Source: Acidobacteriota bacterium (GTDB lineage: Bacteria > Acidobacteriota > Terriglobia > Terriglobales > Acidobacteriaceae). From it: 64,000 bases of DNA. Position 1 is the first letter of the stretch. Each line of letters opens with the position of its first letter. The position numbers and the translations under genes are program-made. Where the stretch lies: contig JAJXZT010000016.1 of assembly GCA_021779935.1 (NCBI GenBank), positions 1 to 64,000 on the forward strand, read 5' to 3'. The notes beneath the pieces are model-generated. The model ran no database searches. It was not told the origin of the DNA and worked only from the letters and a program-made list of their open reading frames with translations. Of this stretch, positions 8,247-17,573 are shown one piece after another.

Positions 8247-8675
8247 ATGCCGGTGATGACCCTGTTGCACCCGATGGAAGACTTCTCGAAGCGGACGCTC
8301 GCTTCGATAGCGGGCGGTCTGCCCAGGATGTTGTATCTCTCCAGCCTGCGTGGCGACGACGGCGAGTATCTGCATTGGGGCATGGAGCGCATCTACGGCA
8401 AGCCGGCAACCAGCGATGCCATTGCCGCTTGTCATTTGCAGGTTCTGCGCGACACTCTGCGGACGCCGCTAGGCGAGCTGCTGGCGGAATTGCTGACCAT
8501 CGCCGGAACCGCCGAAGTCGCGGAGAGCGCACTCGCTGACATGCGCGCAAACCTGCCGAAACTCATTCCCCCCGCGGCTCCCAGGCTTATGCATGCTCAC
8601 TTTAGTTCAGTGCTTGTTTCGTTGGGCGCGTTGATCCACGCGGCGCCGCGGGACTCCACTCCCCAAGCCGCATAG
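8247..8675 (+). CDS. Conserved-looking hypothetical protein overlapping a convergent regulator gene
   Basis: 142 residues from ATG 8247 (MPVMTLLHPMEDFSKRTL); no strong SD is visible, so the ATG at 8256 is also possible. Codon third positions are G/C-rich as in real genes here. The protein is soluble and mostly helical, with LYLSSLRGDDGEYLHWGMER and a C-terminal HAHFSSVLVSLGALI pattern. I have the impression of a small acidobacterial family found next to XRE regulators, but I cannot confirm it. Its last 74 bases overlap the end of the minus-strand XRE gene. Confidence 0.65.
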   Translation: MPVMTLLHPMEDFSKRTLASIAGGLPRMLYLSSLRGDDGEYLHWGMERIYGKPATSDAIAACHLQVLRDTLRTPLGELLAELLTIAGTAEVAESALADMRANLPKLIPPAAPRLMHAHFSSVLVSLGALIHAAPRDSTPQAA

Positions 8676-9411
8676 CGATCGCCACCACCTGCCCGAGTAT
8701 CTCCGCGTCCTGGCCGTGCCTCAGCATGCGCGGCTGTACCGGGGAAAGTGGATGCGGCTGCAGGACCAGCAAATCGCCCTGCAATGAACACCAGCAGCAC
8801 ACGAAGCCATCCCTCAACTCCACAAAGTAGACCGGCCGCTCAAACTCGGAGCGCCAGACTCCCTCCTGTACACGGTTGCGCGATTCGTCAATCTGGACGA
8901 ACGAACCTGGCAACAGCAGCGGGTACATCGTGAAATCCTCGCTCCCGATATAGCCGTAGGCAAACTTCTCCGGTGACAGCGCCGCCAGGTGGGCCAGTGG
9001 TACAACGCCCCACTTCTGCACCATCCTGCCCATGTTCGTCGTCTTTTTCTGATCGAAACCTGGATCCAGCGAAACCGGAACCTCGCTGCTGTTCAGGCCC
9101 AGCAGGGCATCTGACATGTGTGACTTGGGCGGTTCAGCCAGGTGCAGGTCCGCCACCGTCTGGTTCACGTCCACGCCGAACCACAAAAGCATTTCGCGAA
9201 CATCGCGCCGGTAAATCACGCTCAGTGAATACAAGCGGTATATGCTCGGAATTACGTTCTTCGTTTCGATGTCGGAGAGCCGGCTGAGAGGTATGGCAAA
9301 ATCGTCGTTATGGTGTTTTGCCGCTACCCTCAGACTTGCGGCTTCCACATCCCGTATCGTGTAGCCAAGCTGCTCACGAAGCTGCCGAAGTCTTTGCCCT
9401 GCGTTAATCAC
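8602..9411 (-). CDS. XRE-family regulator with S24-like C-terminal domain
   Basis: 269 residues. An N-terminal helix-turn-helix (GQRLRQLREQLGYTIRDVEAAS, then IPLSRLSDIETKNVIPSIYRL) is followed by a linker and a beta-rich C-terminal part (LLLPGSFVQIDESRN, VYFVELRDGFVCCWCSLQG) resembling the LexA/CI-type S24 fold. I do not see the Ser-Lys dyad clearly, so it may be a non-cleaving relative. Candidate operator dyads lie upstream at 9553-9567 and 9595-9619. The gene overlaps its convergent neighbour by 74 bases. Confidence 0.85.
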   Translation of the reverse strand: MINAGQRLRQLREQLGYTIRDVEAASLRVAAKHHNDDFAIPLSRLSDIETKNVIPSIYRLYSLSVIYRRDVREMLLWFGVDVNQTVADLHLAEPPKSHMSDALLGLNSSEVPVSLDPGFDQKKTTNMGRMVQKWGVVPLAHLAALSPEKFAYGYIGSEDFTMYPLLLPGSFVQIDESRNRVQEGVWRSEFERPVYFVELRDGFVCCWCSLQGDLLVLQPHPLSPVQPRMLRHGQDAEILGQVVAIAMRLGEWSPAAPRGSTRPTKQALN

Positions 9412-9711
9412 AACTTGTCACCTGCATTAGAGTAACTTCGCAGAGTACCTCGTATCGGATGGCGACCGGAAAGAAAAACGCGAGAATTTATCCAAGTTCA
9501 CCAAATTCATCGGCAATGAACTGTGGAATCTTCATAAATCTCAAACCTAGCCAATAAGTGGCTTATTCCATTGATGTTGATGACTGCTGACCAGGTGATT
9601 ATCGGGATAAATCAATCACGATTAACTGTCTCGTTTTAGACACAGAGCCGTCACAATCTGTCTTCTCCAGCTTTCCTCTTCACTGCCTTGAATCGCCCGT
9701 CCGGCGCGGCC
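9412..9711. other. Gap with two dyad symmetries upstream of the XRE gene
   Basis: No coding frame is supported. AATAAG-TGG-CTTATT (9553-9567) and GTGATT-(13)-AATCAC (9595-9619) are inverted repeats 140-210 bases upstream of the XRE/S24 start. They could be operators for that regulator. Confidence 0.4.
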
Positions 9712-11421
9712 TTAGCCGCCACCGACAATGTTGCTCGGAAGGTCGATCTTATTCAGGGGCGTTGAGTGTGCATAGGGTTCGGGACACGGGTCTTTGGCGT
9801 CCGCGTTGATCCACCACGCGTGCCGGTTATGGAAATAGTCGATCAGCTCCTGGTTCTTTGGTCCCATGTCCCGCGCCCAGATGATCTTTTCGCCGTTGAT
9901 GTCCGCTCCATTGAACACCCATTCGTCATACGGAAAGTGCCCGGGGGAGTAGTGAACGATGACGAGTTGTTTGCCCGGAGCCTTGTCCAGCAGTTTCACG
10001 ATGCTGGCGCGCGTATCGTTGAAGTAGTGCTTCGGCGGATTCGCGGCCATCGAGTAGATGCCCCACACGATCCAGAACCCCAGCACCGCCACGATTGCGC
10101 GGGAGTATGCCAGTCCAAGGCCGGAGTGCCGCTTCCATGTGCGCAGATAGCGCAGCCCGAAGATGGCTATGGCTGCTGCCAGGGCCGTTGCGGGTGCCGT
10201 GTAGGGCTCGGTCGGCTTCCACACTACCAGCGACAGTCCGGCCATAAAGATCAGCAGCGTCCACGAAAGCAGGCTCTTCCGCCGATTTCGTCCCAGGAAG
10301 AACCAGCCCACGGCAAACGGAATTTCCAGCCGCCAGAAGAAGACGTCGTAGAAGAACCGCATTTTCTCCGACAGGAGCGAAAACAACCCGAGCCCCGAAT
10401 GATACGAATCCCACAATGCGCGCTCATGCATGTAATAGAACATCTGCATCTCGCGGAAGCGGTAATGCGGCGCCGGCCGGAGTGGCTGCCAGATGAAAGG
10501 GTTCGTCGGGTGATACTGCTCCAGGTTGACTTCGTAGGGCGTCACCAGCGAATGTCCCGTTCCGCGGTAGTTGTAATACATCATTCCGGCTGCCGTGATT
10601 GCCAGCAGCAGCGCCGCCGGAGCCAGGATTCTTCGCAGCGTAATGGAAGCGTGCCAGCGTTTCCAGGTTCCCCACAGCAGCGCCAGCACCAGCGGAATGG
10701 AGATCACCAGTCCTTCGTAGGGCCGGCTGTTGGCCATGATGGCCAATCCCAGTGCGCCCAGCAGAGCATCCCTCATGCGAGCCTTGCGCACGATCCGCGG
10801 CAGCGCGCCCAGCAGCAGTGCTCCTCCAATCGCCGCCACCGCCCCGCCCCAGTAGGAGTTCACCCACTCGTGGACGATTCCGTAGCGCAGCGCCGCGATC
10901 ATTCCTCCCAGCAACGCCCATTCCGGCGGCATCCAGCCCTGCAGCGCCCAGCAGATCACGCCTGCCATCAGCGCCACGCTCAGCAGCACTCCCCACCACG
11001 GGTTTCCCGTCAGCCACTCCGACGCACCCAGCACCAGCCCCTGTCCCACCGGGTACATCGACTGGTAGGTCGGAACCTGGTTCACGTGCATCGTCTCGAA
11101 GTGCTGCCACATCGGACTGGTCGGATTGGTCAGCCGTCCGTGCGCGAACGTATCGCCCATCAGCAGGTAGCTGAATTCGTCGTGGATCATCGGGTTCTCC
11201 ACCTTGATCCACGGCAGCGCCGCCAGCCGCAGCACAATCACCATCAGGATGACCGTGACCACCGCCGTGCGCTTGCGCCGCGCAAATTGCCGGAACTTCG
11301 CCTCTGCCTGCGCAAACCGCTTCTTCACCTGTCGCAACATCAGCAGGGGAGCGAGAATCAGCGCAAGAATGCTTACCAGCAGTGGCGAGTGTCCTGTGAG
11401 CGCCAGCGTCGCGAAGAGCAC
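9712..11421 (-). CDS. Polytopic membrane protein, glycosyltransferase-39-like
   Basis: 569 residues from a GTG at 11421 with AAAGGA 5 bases upstream. About ten to twelve hydrophobic segments fill residues 1-470. The first periplasmic loop carries ENPMIHDEFSYLLMGDTFAHGRLT, the acidic D-E motif typical of PMT/ArnT-type GT-C transferases that use polyprenyl-phosphate sugars. The C-terminal ~100 residues are soluble and extracytoplasmic (VIVHYSPGHFPYDEWVFNGADI). The donor and acceptor are unknown. No glycan genes adjoin it. Confidence 0.75.
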   Translation of the reverse strand: MLFATLALTGHSPLLVSILALILAPLLMLRQVKKRFAQAEAKFRQFARRKRTAVVTVILMVIVLRLAALPWIKVENPMIHDEFSYLLMGDTFAHGRLTNPTSPMWQHFETMHVNQVPTYQSMYPVGQGLVLGASEWLTGNPWWGVLLSVALMAGVICWALQGWMPPEWALLGGMIAALRYGIVHEWVNSYWGGAVAAIGGALLLGALPRIVRKARMRDALLGALGLAIMANSRPYEGLVISIPLVLALLWGTWKRWHASITLRRILAPAALLLAITAAGMMYYNYRGTGHSLVTPYEVNLEQYHPTNPFIWQPLRPAPHYRFREMQMFYYMHERALWDSYHSGLGLFSLLSEKMRFFYDVFFWRLEIPFAVGWFFLGRNRRKSLLSWTLLIFMAGLSLVVWKPTEPYTAPATALAAAIAIFGLRYLRTWKRHSGLGLAYSRAIVAVLGFWIVWGIYSMAANPPKHYFNDTRASIVKLLDKAPGKQLVIVHYSPGHFPYDEWVFNGADINGEKIIWARDMGPKNQELIDYFHNRHAWWINADAKDPCPEPYAHSTPLNKIDLPSNIVGGG

Positions 11422-11582
11422 GGTGGTCCTTTACGTGGCCCGGATGACCAGCTACGTATCCTCGCTTCCCATGGCAATGTGGTCAAGAGGGGAGTGCTCG
11501 CGGACCGGTTACGGGAGTGTCACCGCTTCTGGCGGAGCGGCGGGAAATCGTCTGCGGATTGCCCGCCTCTCTGCCATCTTTC

Positions 11583-13319
11583 TTAGCGCGCTCGTGGCGC
11601 TTTATGCATTGCATGTACCGCCGGTCTCGGCGCTGCATTCGCCATCATCGCCAGTTCCGAACGCGCCCCCGAGTGCTCAATGTACGGTGTCGGACAGATA
11701 TTCTCCGCATGGCGAAACATGGCCGCAGCCTCGATGCGATGGCCCTTCGCCAGTTCATCTTCGCCAACGTAGAACGTCGACTCGCACTTCTGTACCTCGG
11801 TCTGCGCCGGGTCATTTGCCTCCGCCTTGCTCAGCAGTTGTGCCTTGGTGATGCCCCCCCGGTAGTAGTTCAGGATCGGCCCGGGCCATACCGTCAGATC
11901 GAGGTTGGCCATGTTATGCATCAACTCGTCGCGGTCGTTCGTTCCGGCGTGGCTGCGAATGATATGCAGCCACAGTACCCCGTAGGAGTACGTTGGATCG
12001 CCCTTGACCGCCTCGGCCATGTCGTCCCCTGCCGCCGCATAGTTCTTGCGCGACAGTTCAATCATTGCCTTCAGGCGGAGCGAGGCATAGTCCGTAGGAG
12101 ACAGCAGCAACGACTTGTCCGCATCGGCCATTGCCTTGTTCGCGTCGCCCCGGCCCTGCATCCACTCTGCCCAGGCCCGTTCGCCGTACACGTTGCCGTT
12201 TGTGGGATCGATTTGCATTGCCTTGTCCAGGTCGGCATAGACTTTGTCCCACTCGCCCAGGTACTCGTAGTTACCGGCCTGCGTAAGGTAAAGCGTGGAG
12301 TCTTTCGGGGTAAGCTGAATCGCCGATTCCTCATCGCGGATCGCGTCAGCGAAGTCGAGCTTGTTCTGGTAGAGTTGGCCACGAATCCAGTATGCCCACT
12401 CGTACTTGGGATTGAGACTGAGGGCTTTACTGGCGGCTTCGATTCCCAGGTCGTATTGGCGTTTGCCTTCATACGCGGCCGCCAGGCCGCCGTAGGAACT
12501 CACTTTGTTGGGGTCAACGGCGAGGGACGCCTTGTAATCCGCGATGGCCTTGTCGTAGTTGCCCATTCCCCGGTCGATCTCGCCGGCCAGCCACAGCGAG
12601 AGCGCATAGTTCGGACGGAGCTTCAGACTCTCCTGGATATTGGCTTCCGCGTCCTTATAGTCAAGCTTGTCGTAGTAAGCCAGCGCCAGGTCGTGATATG
12701 CCGGGGCCTGTTCGTCCACGCCGGAGGCATGTTGAAGCGCCGTGAGTTCGTCTTGAATGGCGTTGTCGTAATCCTTCTTATCCAGGTAGAGATCGAAGCG
12801 GACCCCATACGCGTACATGTATGTGGGATCGAGACTGATTGCTTTGCTGGCGGCGTCGATTCCCAGATCGTATTGGCCCTTATCCTCGTACGCCGCCGCC
12901 AGGCCGCCGTAGGAACTCAATTTGTCGGGTTGGGCCGCGATGGATGCCTGGTAATCCGCGATAGCCTTGTCGTAGTTACCCATCTCCCGGTCGATTTCGC
13001 CGCTCAGCCACAGCGAGAGCGCATTGTTAGGGCGTATCCTTAAACACTCCTGGATGTCGGCTTCCGCGCTGTCGTACTTCTTCTCGCCAAGGTACGCCAA
13101 TGCCCGGTTGTGATAGGCCGCAGCCAGTCCTTTTGTAGTCAGCCGGTTGGCCTCGTTGATGGCCGTCGTGCAATATTGGATCGCAACGTCATTGTTGTTG
13201 CTAACCACATTCTTGTAGCACTGGTCGAGATCGTTTTGGACCTGGGCTGGAGTTTTAGTCTGGGCAAATACTGTCGTGGTTAGGGTGAATAGCAGGACGA
13301 CTAACCAGCGGAATCGCAT
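11583..13319 (-). CDS. Secreted/periplasmic TPR-repeat protein with a long internal duplication
   Basis: 578 residues from ATG 13319, preceded by GGAGG; the signal peptide (FRWLVVLLFTLTTTVFAQ) ends at about residue 20. Tandem tetratricopeptide repeats fill most of the rest (MGNYDKAIADYQAS, AYEDKGQYDLGIDAASKA). Residues 68-171 recur at 207-310 with an offset of 139 and high identity, also at the DNA level. The C-terminal 200 residues carry more degenerate TPRs. It probably acts as a protein-interaction scaffold; no enzyme domain is seen. Confidence 0.88.
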   Translation of the reverse strand: MRFRWLVVLLFTLTTTVFAQTKTPAQVQNDLDQCYKNVVSNNNDVAIQYCTTAINEANRLTTKGLAAAYHNRALAYLGEKKYDSAEADIQECLRIRPNNALSLWLSGEIDREMGNYDKAIADYQASIAAQPDKLSSYGGLAAAYEDKGQYDLGIDAASKAISLDPTYMYAYGVRFDLYLDKKDYDNAIQDELTALQHASGVDEQAPAYHDLALAYYDKLDYKDAEANIQESLKLRPNYALSLWLAGEIDRGMGNYDKAIADYKASLAVDPNKVSSYGGLAAAYEGKRQYDLGIEAASKALSLNPKYEWAYWIRGQLYQNKLDFADAIRDEESAIQLTPKDSTLYLTQAGNYEYLGEWDKVYADLDKAMQIDPTNGNVYGERAWAEWMQGRGDANKAMADADKSLLLSPTDYASLRLKAMIELSRKNYAAAGDDMAEAVKGDPTYSYGVLWLHIIRSHAGTNDRDELMHNMANLDLTVWPGPILNYYRGGITKAQLLSKAEANDPAQTEVQKCESTFYVGEDELAKGHRIEAAAMFRHAENICPTPYIEHSGARSELAMMANAAPRPAVHAMHKAPRAR

Positions 13320-13468
13320 AGGCCTCCTTCGTTGTCTTCGGGCTAGTACCGCGCAACGCGCGGAAAACACTCTTGGGGAAATGCTTATAGCTATAAATCC
13401 GAAGAACGTGAAGACCGTGTGGACCTATGAATTTTGCATCCTACCACGCATGTGGCGCGTGCGGAACA

Positions 13469-13966
13469 TCAATCGAACTCATACTTTGGTGCCATCTGCT
13501 CCGTCCCCACTCTTCCGGCGGCAATATCAGCCTTGAAGTAGTTCTCGCCTTTCATCGGTGTTCCGGCAATTCTCCGCAGCATTGCAATCTGCCCCGTGTG
13601 CGTCAGAGCATCCGCAATCGGCCCCTGGAAAATCTTTTCTTCCGGGTATCCCAGCGGCTTGGGATCGCTCAGTCTCGCGTCGAACTTTTCCATCCCCGCA
13701 AAGAATCGTTCTATTTCCTTGTTCCACGGCAGTGGCTCTGAGTCGTGCCATTCGTGGCGTCCCTCGCACAACCCCAGCGACCAATCCAGCAGGTCGCCGA
13801 TGTGAGCCAGTATCTGCCCCGGCGTACGCGATACCTCCGCCACGCGAAACGCCGCAAACTCCGGCGGCGCATTCCGTACTGCTTTGCCGCAGCGATACGC
13901 CAGCGTAGCCAACGTGTGTCTCAACATCTCGCGGCATGTTGTCATCGTTCCTCCCGTAATCTTCAT
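13469..13966 (-). CDS. DinB-like four-helix metal-binding protein
   Basis: 165 residues from ATG 13966, preceded by GGAGGA; ATG 13921 also has a GGGAGGA site and would give MTTCREML. The DinB/YfiT fold is suggested by the helical pattern and by histidines in ILAHIGDLLDW and ALTHTGQIAMLRR, the HxxxD/HxxQ positions that bind a metal in this family. Some members are thiol-S-transferases. No partner gene adjoins it. Confidence 0.8.
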   Translation of the reverse strand: MKITGGTMTTCREMLRHTLATLAYRCGKAVRNAPPEFAAFRVAEVSRTPGQILAHIGDLLDWSLGLCEGRHEWHDSEPLPWNKEIERFFAGMEKFDARLSDPKPLGYPEEKIFQGPIADALTHTGQIAMLRRIAGTPMKGENYFKADIAAGRVGTEQMAPKYEFD

Positions 13967-14340
13967 TAGGATTCCTCCGATTCTTTCACGAGCCGCGACC
14001 AGCCGTTCCATTTTTCTCCGCATTGACACTCATGGCCTACTTGTTTACCTTGACCATGGAACGCCGGGCGAATTCTCCGGCGCGATGCAATGGAACTTCT
14101 TTCATCCAGTGAAGACCAACCCGGACCTGAACGGCTGGTGAAGTGAGGCCAGCGAAGCCGCAGTTTTGAAGCATCCCTTCATGCCGCCTCGTTGCCTCCG
14201 GCGGCGCTTTCTCCGCATTTTCACCCGATTCTCGGACCGGTGCGTTACCTTATATTCCGGCGTGCAACAACCGTCGCGTTGTTATCGCGTGTCGCATTTG
14301 CAGTTGCCTGTTTTCCGGGAAGATCGTTCAGGGGGCATCC
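13967..14340. other. Gap between DinB-like and ABC transporter genes
   Basis: No gene is supported in these 374 bases. It should hold the promoters of the divergent DinB-like and ABC transporter genes. GGGGG lies shortly before the GTG start at 14341. Confidence 0.4.
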
Positions 14341-15681
14341 GTGGAACCGATCATTGAAGCCATCAACGTCGAAAAGTTTTTCCAGCAACCCGAGGGCAAT
14401 CGCATCCAGGTGATCGCCCCCACCAGCCTGTCGATTTATCCCGGCGCGATTGTAGCGCTGCTCGGTCCCTCCGGTTCGGGGAAGTCCACCATGTTGCGCA
14501 TGCTCACCGGACTGGCCACGCCTTCCGCCGGAGAAGTCCTCTGGCACGGCAAGCAGCTCGACGGTGAAATTCCGCACGTCGCCATCGTCTTCCAGAGCTT
14601 CGCGCTCTTCCCCTGGCTCACCGTTCTCGACAACGTGGAAGCCCCGTTGGTGGCGCGCGGCATGGGCGCCGTTGAGCGTCACAAGCGCGCTTTGCGCATG
14701 CTCGACACCGTCGGCCTCGACGGTTTCGAAACCGCCTATCCCAAGGAACTCTCCGGCGGCATGAAGCAGCGCGTTGGATTCGCGCGCGCCATGGTCGTCG
14801 AGCCCGAAGTCCTCTTCATGGACGAACCTTTCTCCGCGCTCGACGTGCTTACAGCCGAGACGCTCCGCGGTGAACTCCTCGAACTCTGGCTCAATCGCAA
14901 GATGCCCATCAGCACCATCTTTATTGTCACGCACAATATTGAGGAAGCCGTGCTGCTCGCTGATCGTGTCGTCGTCCTCGGCCGCAACCCTGGCCGCATT
15001 CGCGCCGACTTCCAGATTCCGCTTGCGCACCCGCGCGAGCGCAAGGCCCCGGAGTTCGTCGAGTTCGTCGATTACATCTACACCGTCATGACCCAGCTCG
15101 ACGCCGAGGTGGCTCCACCGCCGCAGCCCTTGGAGCAGGCCACGGTCGCTGCCGCACCGCGTCCCGAGCGCAAATACACCATGCTGCCGCACGCCCGTCC
15201 CGGCGGCATCGCGGGCTTGCTCGAACTGCTTGCCGACCGTGGCGGTCGCGACGACCTCTATCATCTCGCCGAGCAATTGCGGCTGGAAGTTGACGACCTG
15301 CTGCCCATCACCGAAGCCGCCGTGCTGCTCGGCTTCGCCACACTCGATAAAGGCGACGCGCACATTACCGCCGATGGCATGAAGTACGCCGAGGCCGGCA
15401 TTCTTCAGCGCAAGGAGCTTTTCCGCGACGCCGCCCTTGCGCACATTGCGCTCTTCCAGCAGGTAGACCAGACCTTGCGCGCCAAGACCAATCACACGAT
15501 TCCGCTCGAATTTTTCCGCGACGTCCTCGACGAATATTTCTCCGAGGAAGAACTTGAGCGCCAGCTTGAAACTGTTCTCGACTGGGGCCGTTACGCTGAA
15601 ATCTTCGACTACGATTCGCACACCGGCCGCATGGTTCTCTCCGAACCCGGCACGGATCACGCGGAGGTCGCTGCGCAATGA
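14341..15681 (+). CDS. ABC transporter ATP-binding protein, nitrate/sulfonate/taurine type
   Basis: 446 residues from GTG 14341. Walker A GPSGSGKST at about residues 42-50, Q-loop FQSFALFPW, signature LSGGMKQR, Walker B VLFMDEPFSALD and switch VTHN are all intact. After residue ~265 comes a second domain (GGIAGLLELLADRGGRDDLYHLAEQL) matching the AAA-associated C-terminal domain (PF09821) seen in NitT/TauT-family ATPases. Its stop overlaps the permease start by 4 bases (ATGA), so the two are translationally coupled. No periplasmic binding protein is nearby. Confidence 0.92.
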   Translation: MEPIIEAINVEKFFQQPEGNRIQVIAPTSLSIYPGAIVALLGPSGSGKSTMLRMLTGLATPSAGEVLWHGKQLDGEIPHVAIVFQSFALFPWLTVLDNVEAPLVARGMGAVERHKRALRMLDTVGLDGFETAYPKELSGGMKQRVGFARAMVVEPEVLFMDEPFSALDVLTAETLRGELLELWLNRKMPISTIFIVTHNIEEAVLLADRVVVLGRNPGRIRADFQIPLAHPRERKAPEFVEFVDYIYTVMTQLDAEVAPPPQPLEQATVAAAPRPERKYTMLPHARPGGIAGLLELLADRGGRDDLYHLAEQLRLEVDDLLPITEAAVLLGFATLDKGDAHITADGMKYAEAGILQRKELFRDAALAHIALFQQVDQTLRAKTNHTIPLEFFRDVLDEYFSEEELERQLETVLDWGRYAEIFDYDSHTGRMVLSEPGTDHAEVAAQ

Positions 15682-17432
15682 CGAAGCGAGTGCGCGCCAT
15701 CAGCCGGCGTCCCGCCACCGCCTGGGGATTCGTTCCCCACGGCGCATGGTCATTGCTCACCGACATACCTATCTTCGCCGCCGGCCTCGCGTTCTTTTAC
15801 TCCATCATTCTGCTCGCGCGATATTGGGCCGGCCCTTTCACGCCCGAGGCACAAATTTCGCACAGCCCCAGCGCGCTGCCGCAATACGCGCTGTATTCAT
15901 TCTTGCGAATCTTTATCGCCTACGTTCTCTCGCTTGCCTTCACGCTCGTCTACGGATACATCGCCGCCTACAACCCCAAGGCCGAGCGCGTCATGATTCC
16001 GTTGCTCGACATCCTGCAATCCATCCCCGTCCTCAGTTTTCTTCCTGGCGTCATGCTCGCCATGGTCTCGCTCTTTCCCCATCACCAGCTCGGTGTGGAA
16101 GCCGGGGCCATCCTGCTCATCTTTACCGGCCAGGTCTGGAACATGGCCTTCAGTTTTTATTCCTCGCTCAAGAGCATTCCCAAGGAGATGCGCGAAGCTG
16201 CCCGCCTCTATCGCTTCACCGCGTGGCAGCGCTTCACCCGGCTTGAATTGCCCTACGCCGCCATCGGCCTCATCTGGAATTCCATGATGTCCGTTGCCGG
16301 CGGATGGTTTTTCCTCATGGCCTGCGAGATGTTCGTGCTCGGCAATCGCGACTTCCGTCTCCCCGGTCTCGGCTCTTACCTCCAGACCGCTGCCAGCACT
16401 GGGGACACGCGTTCCATCCTCTGGGGACTTGGGGCCATGATCGCCGTTATCGTTCTTCTCGACCAGCTTGTCTGGCGGCCCATCATCGCCTGGGCGCAGA
16501 AGTTCAAAATCGAGCAGGTCGAATCCGCCGACGTCCCGCGCTCGCCCATCCTCAATTTTCTCCGTCGTTCGCGCCTCGTGAACACCTTGCAACATCGCAT
16601 CACCCGCCCGCTTGGTGAGCAAATCGCCCTGCACTTCGCCGTCGCGCAGCAAAAGGAAACGCACGCCGCGCCGCCTTCCGCTGCCAGGACCTGGCTCCTT
16701 CGAACCATCGGAGTGCTCATCGCCATCGGCGTCGTTTACGGAGTCTTCGATGCCATCCGTTTTCTCAGTGGTCTGCGTGGAGCCGACCTTCGCGTGCTTG
16801 CCCTCGGTGCGTCCGCCACATTTCTGCGCGTCGTCTGTGCCCTCGTCATCGCCTCTGCCTGGACGATTCCCGTCGGTGTCTGGATCGGCTTCAATCCCAA
16901 ACTGGCGCGCATCGCGCAACCGCTCGCGCAGATCGCCGCCTCGGTTCCGGCCACCGCGTTATTTCCCGTCATCCTGTTATTGTTGATTCGCGTCGGCGGA
17001 GGACTCGGCATCGGGTCCATCGTGCTTCTCCTGCTTGGCACGCAGTGGTACGTGCTCTTCAATGTCATCGCCGGAGCCATGGCCATCCCCACCGACCTCA
17101 AGGAAGCTTCGCGCGTCTTTCGCTTCTCGCGTGTCGAGCGCTGGCGTCGCCTCATCCTTCCCGGCATCTTTCCTTATCTCGTCACCGGACTCGTCACCGC
17201 CGGTGGTGGCGCGTGGAACGCCAGCATTGTCGCCGAATATTTCCATTTCGCCGGACACACCATCTCCACCGTCGGACTCGGCGCCACCATCAGCCTCGCC
17301 TCTGACACCGGCAATTTCCGTCTGCTCCTCGCCGCCACCGTCGTCATGTCCGCCATCGTCGTCACCATCAACCGCACCATCTGGCGACCCATGTATCGCC
17401 TCGCTGAAACCCGCTTCCGCCTCGAAACCTGA
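15678..17432 (+). CDS. Fused double permease of a NitT/TauT-type ABC importer
   Basis: 584 residues, about twice the usual length. It contains two BPD_transp_1 halves, each with its cytoplasmic EAA loop: MREAARLYRFTAWQRFTRLELP-like at ~175-197 and LKEASRVFRFSRVERWRRL at ~475-493. About twelve TM helices in all. The fusion replaces the usual permease dimer. It works with the ATPase encoded just upstream, with which it overlaps by 4 bases. The substrate is unknown (oxyanion or organosulfur by family). Confidence 0.9.
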   Translation: MTKRVRAISRRPATAWGFVPHGAWSLLTDIPIFAAGLAFFYSIILLARYWAGPFTPEAQISHSPSALPQYALYSFLRIFIAYVLSLAFTLVYGYIAAYNPKAERVMIPLLDILQSIPVLSFLPGVMLAMVSLFPHHQLGVEAGAILLIFTGQVWNMAFSFYSSLKSIPKEMREAARLYRFTAWQRFTRLELPYAAIGLIWNSMMSVAGGWFFLMACEMFVLGNRDFRLPGLGSYLQTAASTGDTRSILWGLGAMIAVIVLLDQLVWRPIIAWAQKFKIEQVESADVPRSPILNFLRRSRLVNTLQHRITRPLGEQIALHFAVAQQKETHAAPPSAARTWLLRTIGVLIAIGVVYGVFDAIRFLSGLRGADLRVLALGASATFLRVVCALVIASAWTIPVGVWIGFNPKLARIAQPLAQIAASVPATALFPVILLLLIRVGGGLGIGSIVLLLLGTQWYVLFNVIAGAMAIPTDLKEASRVFRFSRVERWRRLILPGIFPYLVTGLVTAGGGAWNASIVAEYFHFAGHTISTVGLGATISLASDTGNFRLLLAATVVMSAIVVTINRTIWRPMYRLAETRFRLET

Positions 17433-17573
17433 TCCTCGCCGGGTGCTCCATATCTGCTCCCCGCGACGGGTACGGCCAGCGCTATTTGTTTTTCGAGACT
17501 CGCGACCAACGACTCGCGACTCTCCCGGTGTTATCCTATTCAGTATCCCGTAGCACAAGACTGTATCCTCATC

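Noticed and set aside
9766-11586. A 606-codon plus-strand open frame
   Set aside because: It is antisense to the GT39-like membrane protein gene, rich in Arg/His/Gln with no domain, and arises from G+C-rich codon bias.
11517-13043. A 508-codon plus-strand open frame
   Set aside because: It is the complement of the TPR gene, and its apparent repeats are only the TPR repeats read backwards.
14245-15678. A 477-codon minus-strand open frame
   Set aside because: It mirrors the ABC ATPase gene, whose Walker and signature motifs are intact; no domain is seen in the mirror frame.
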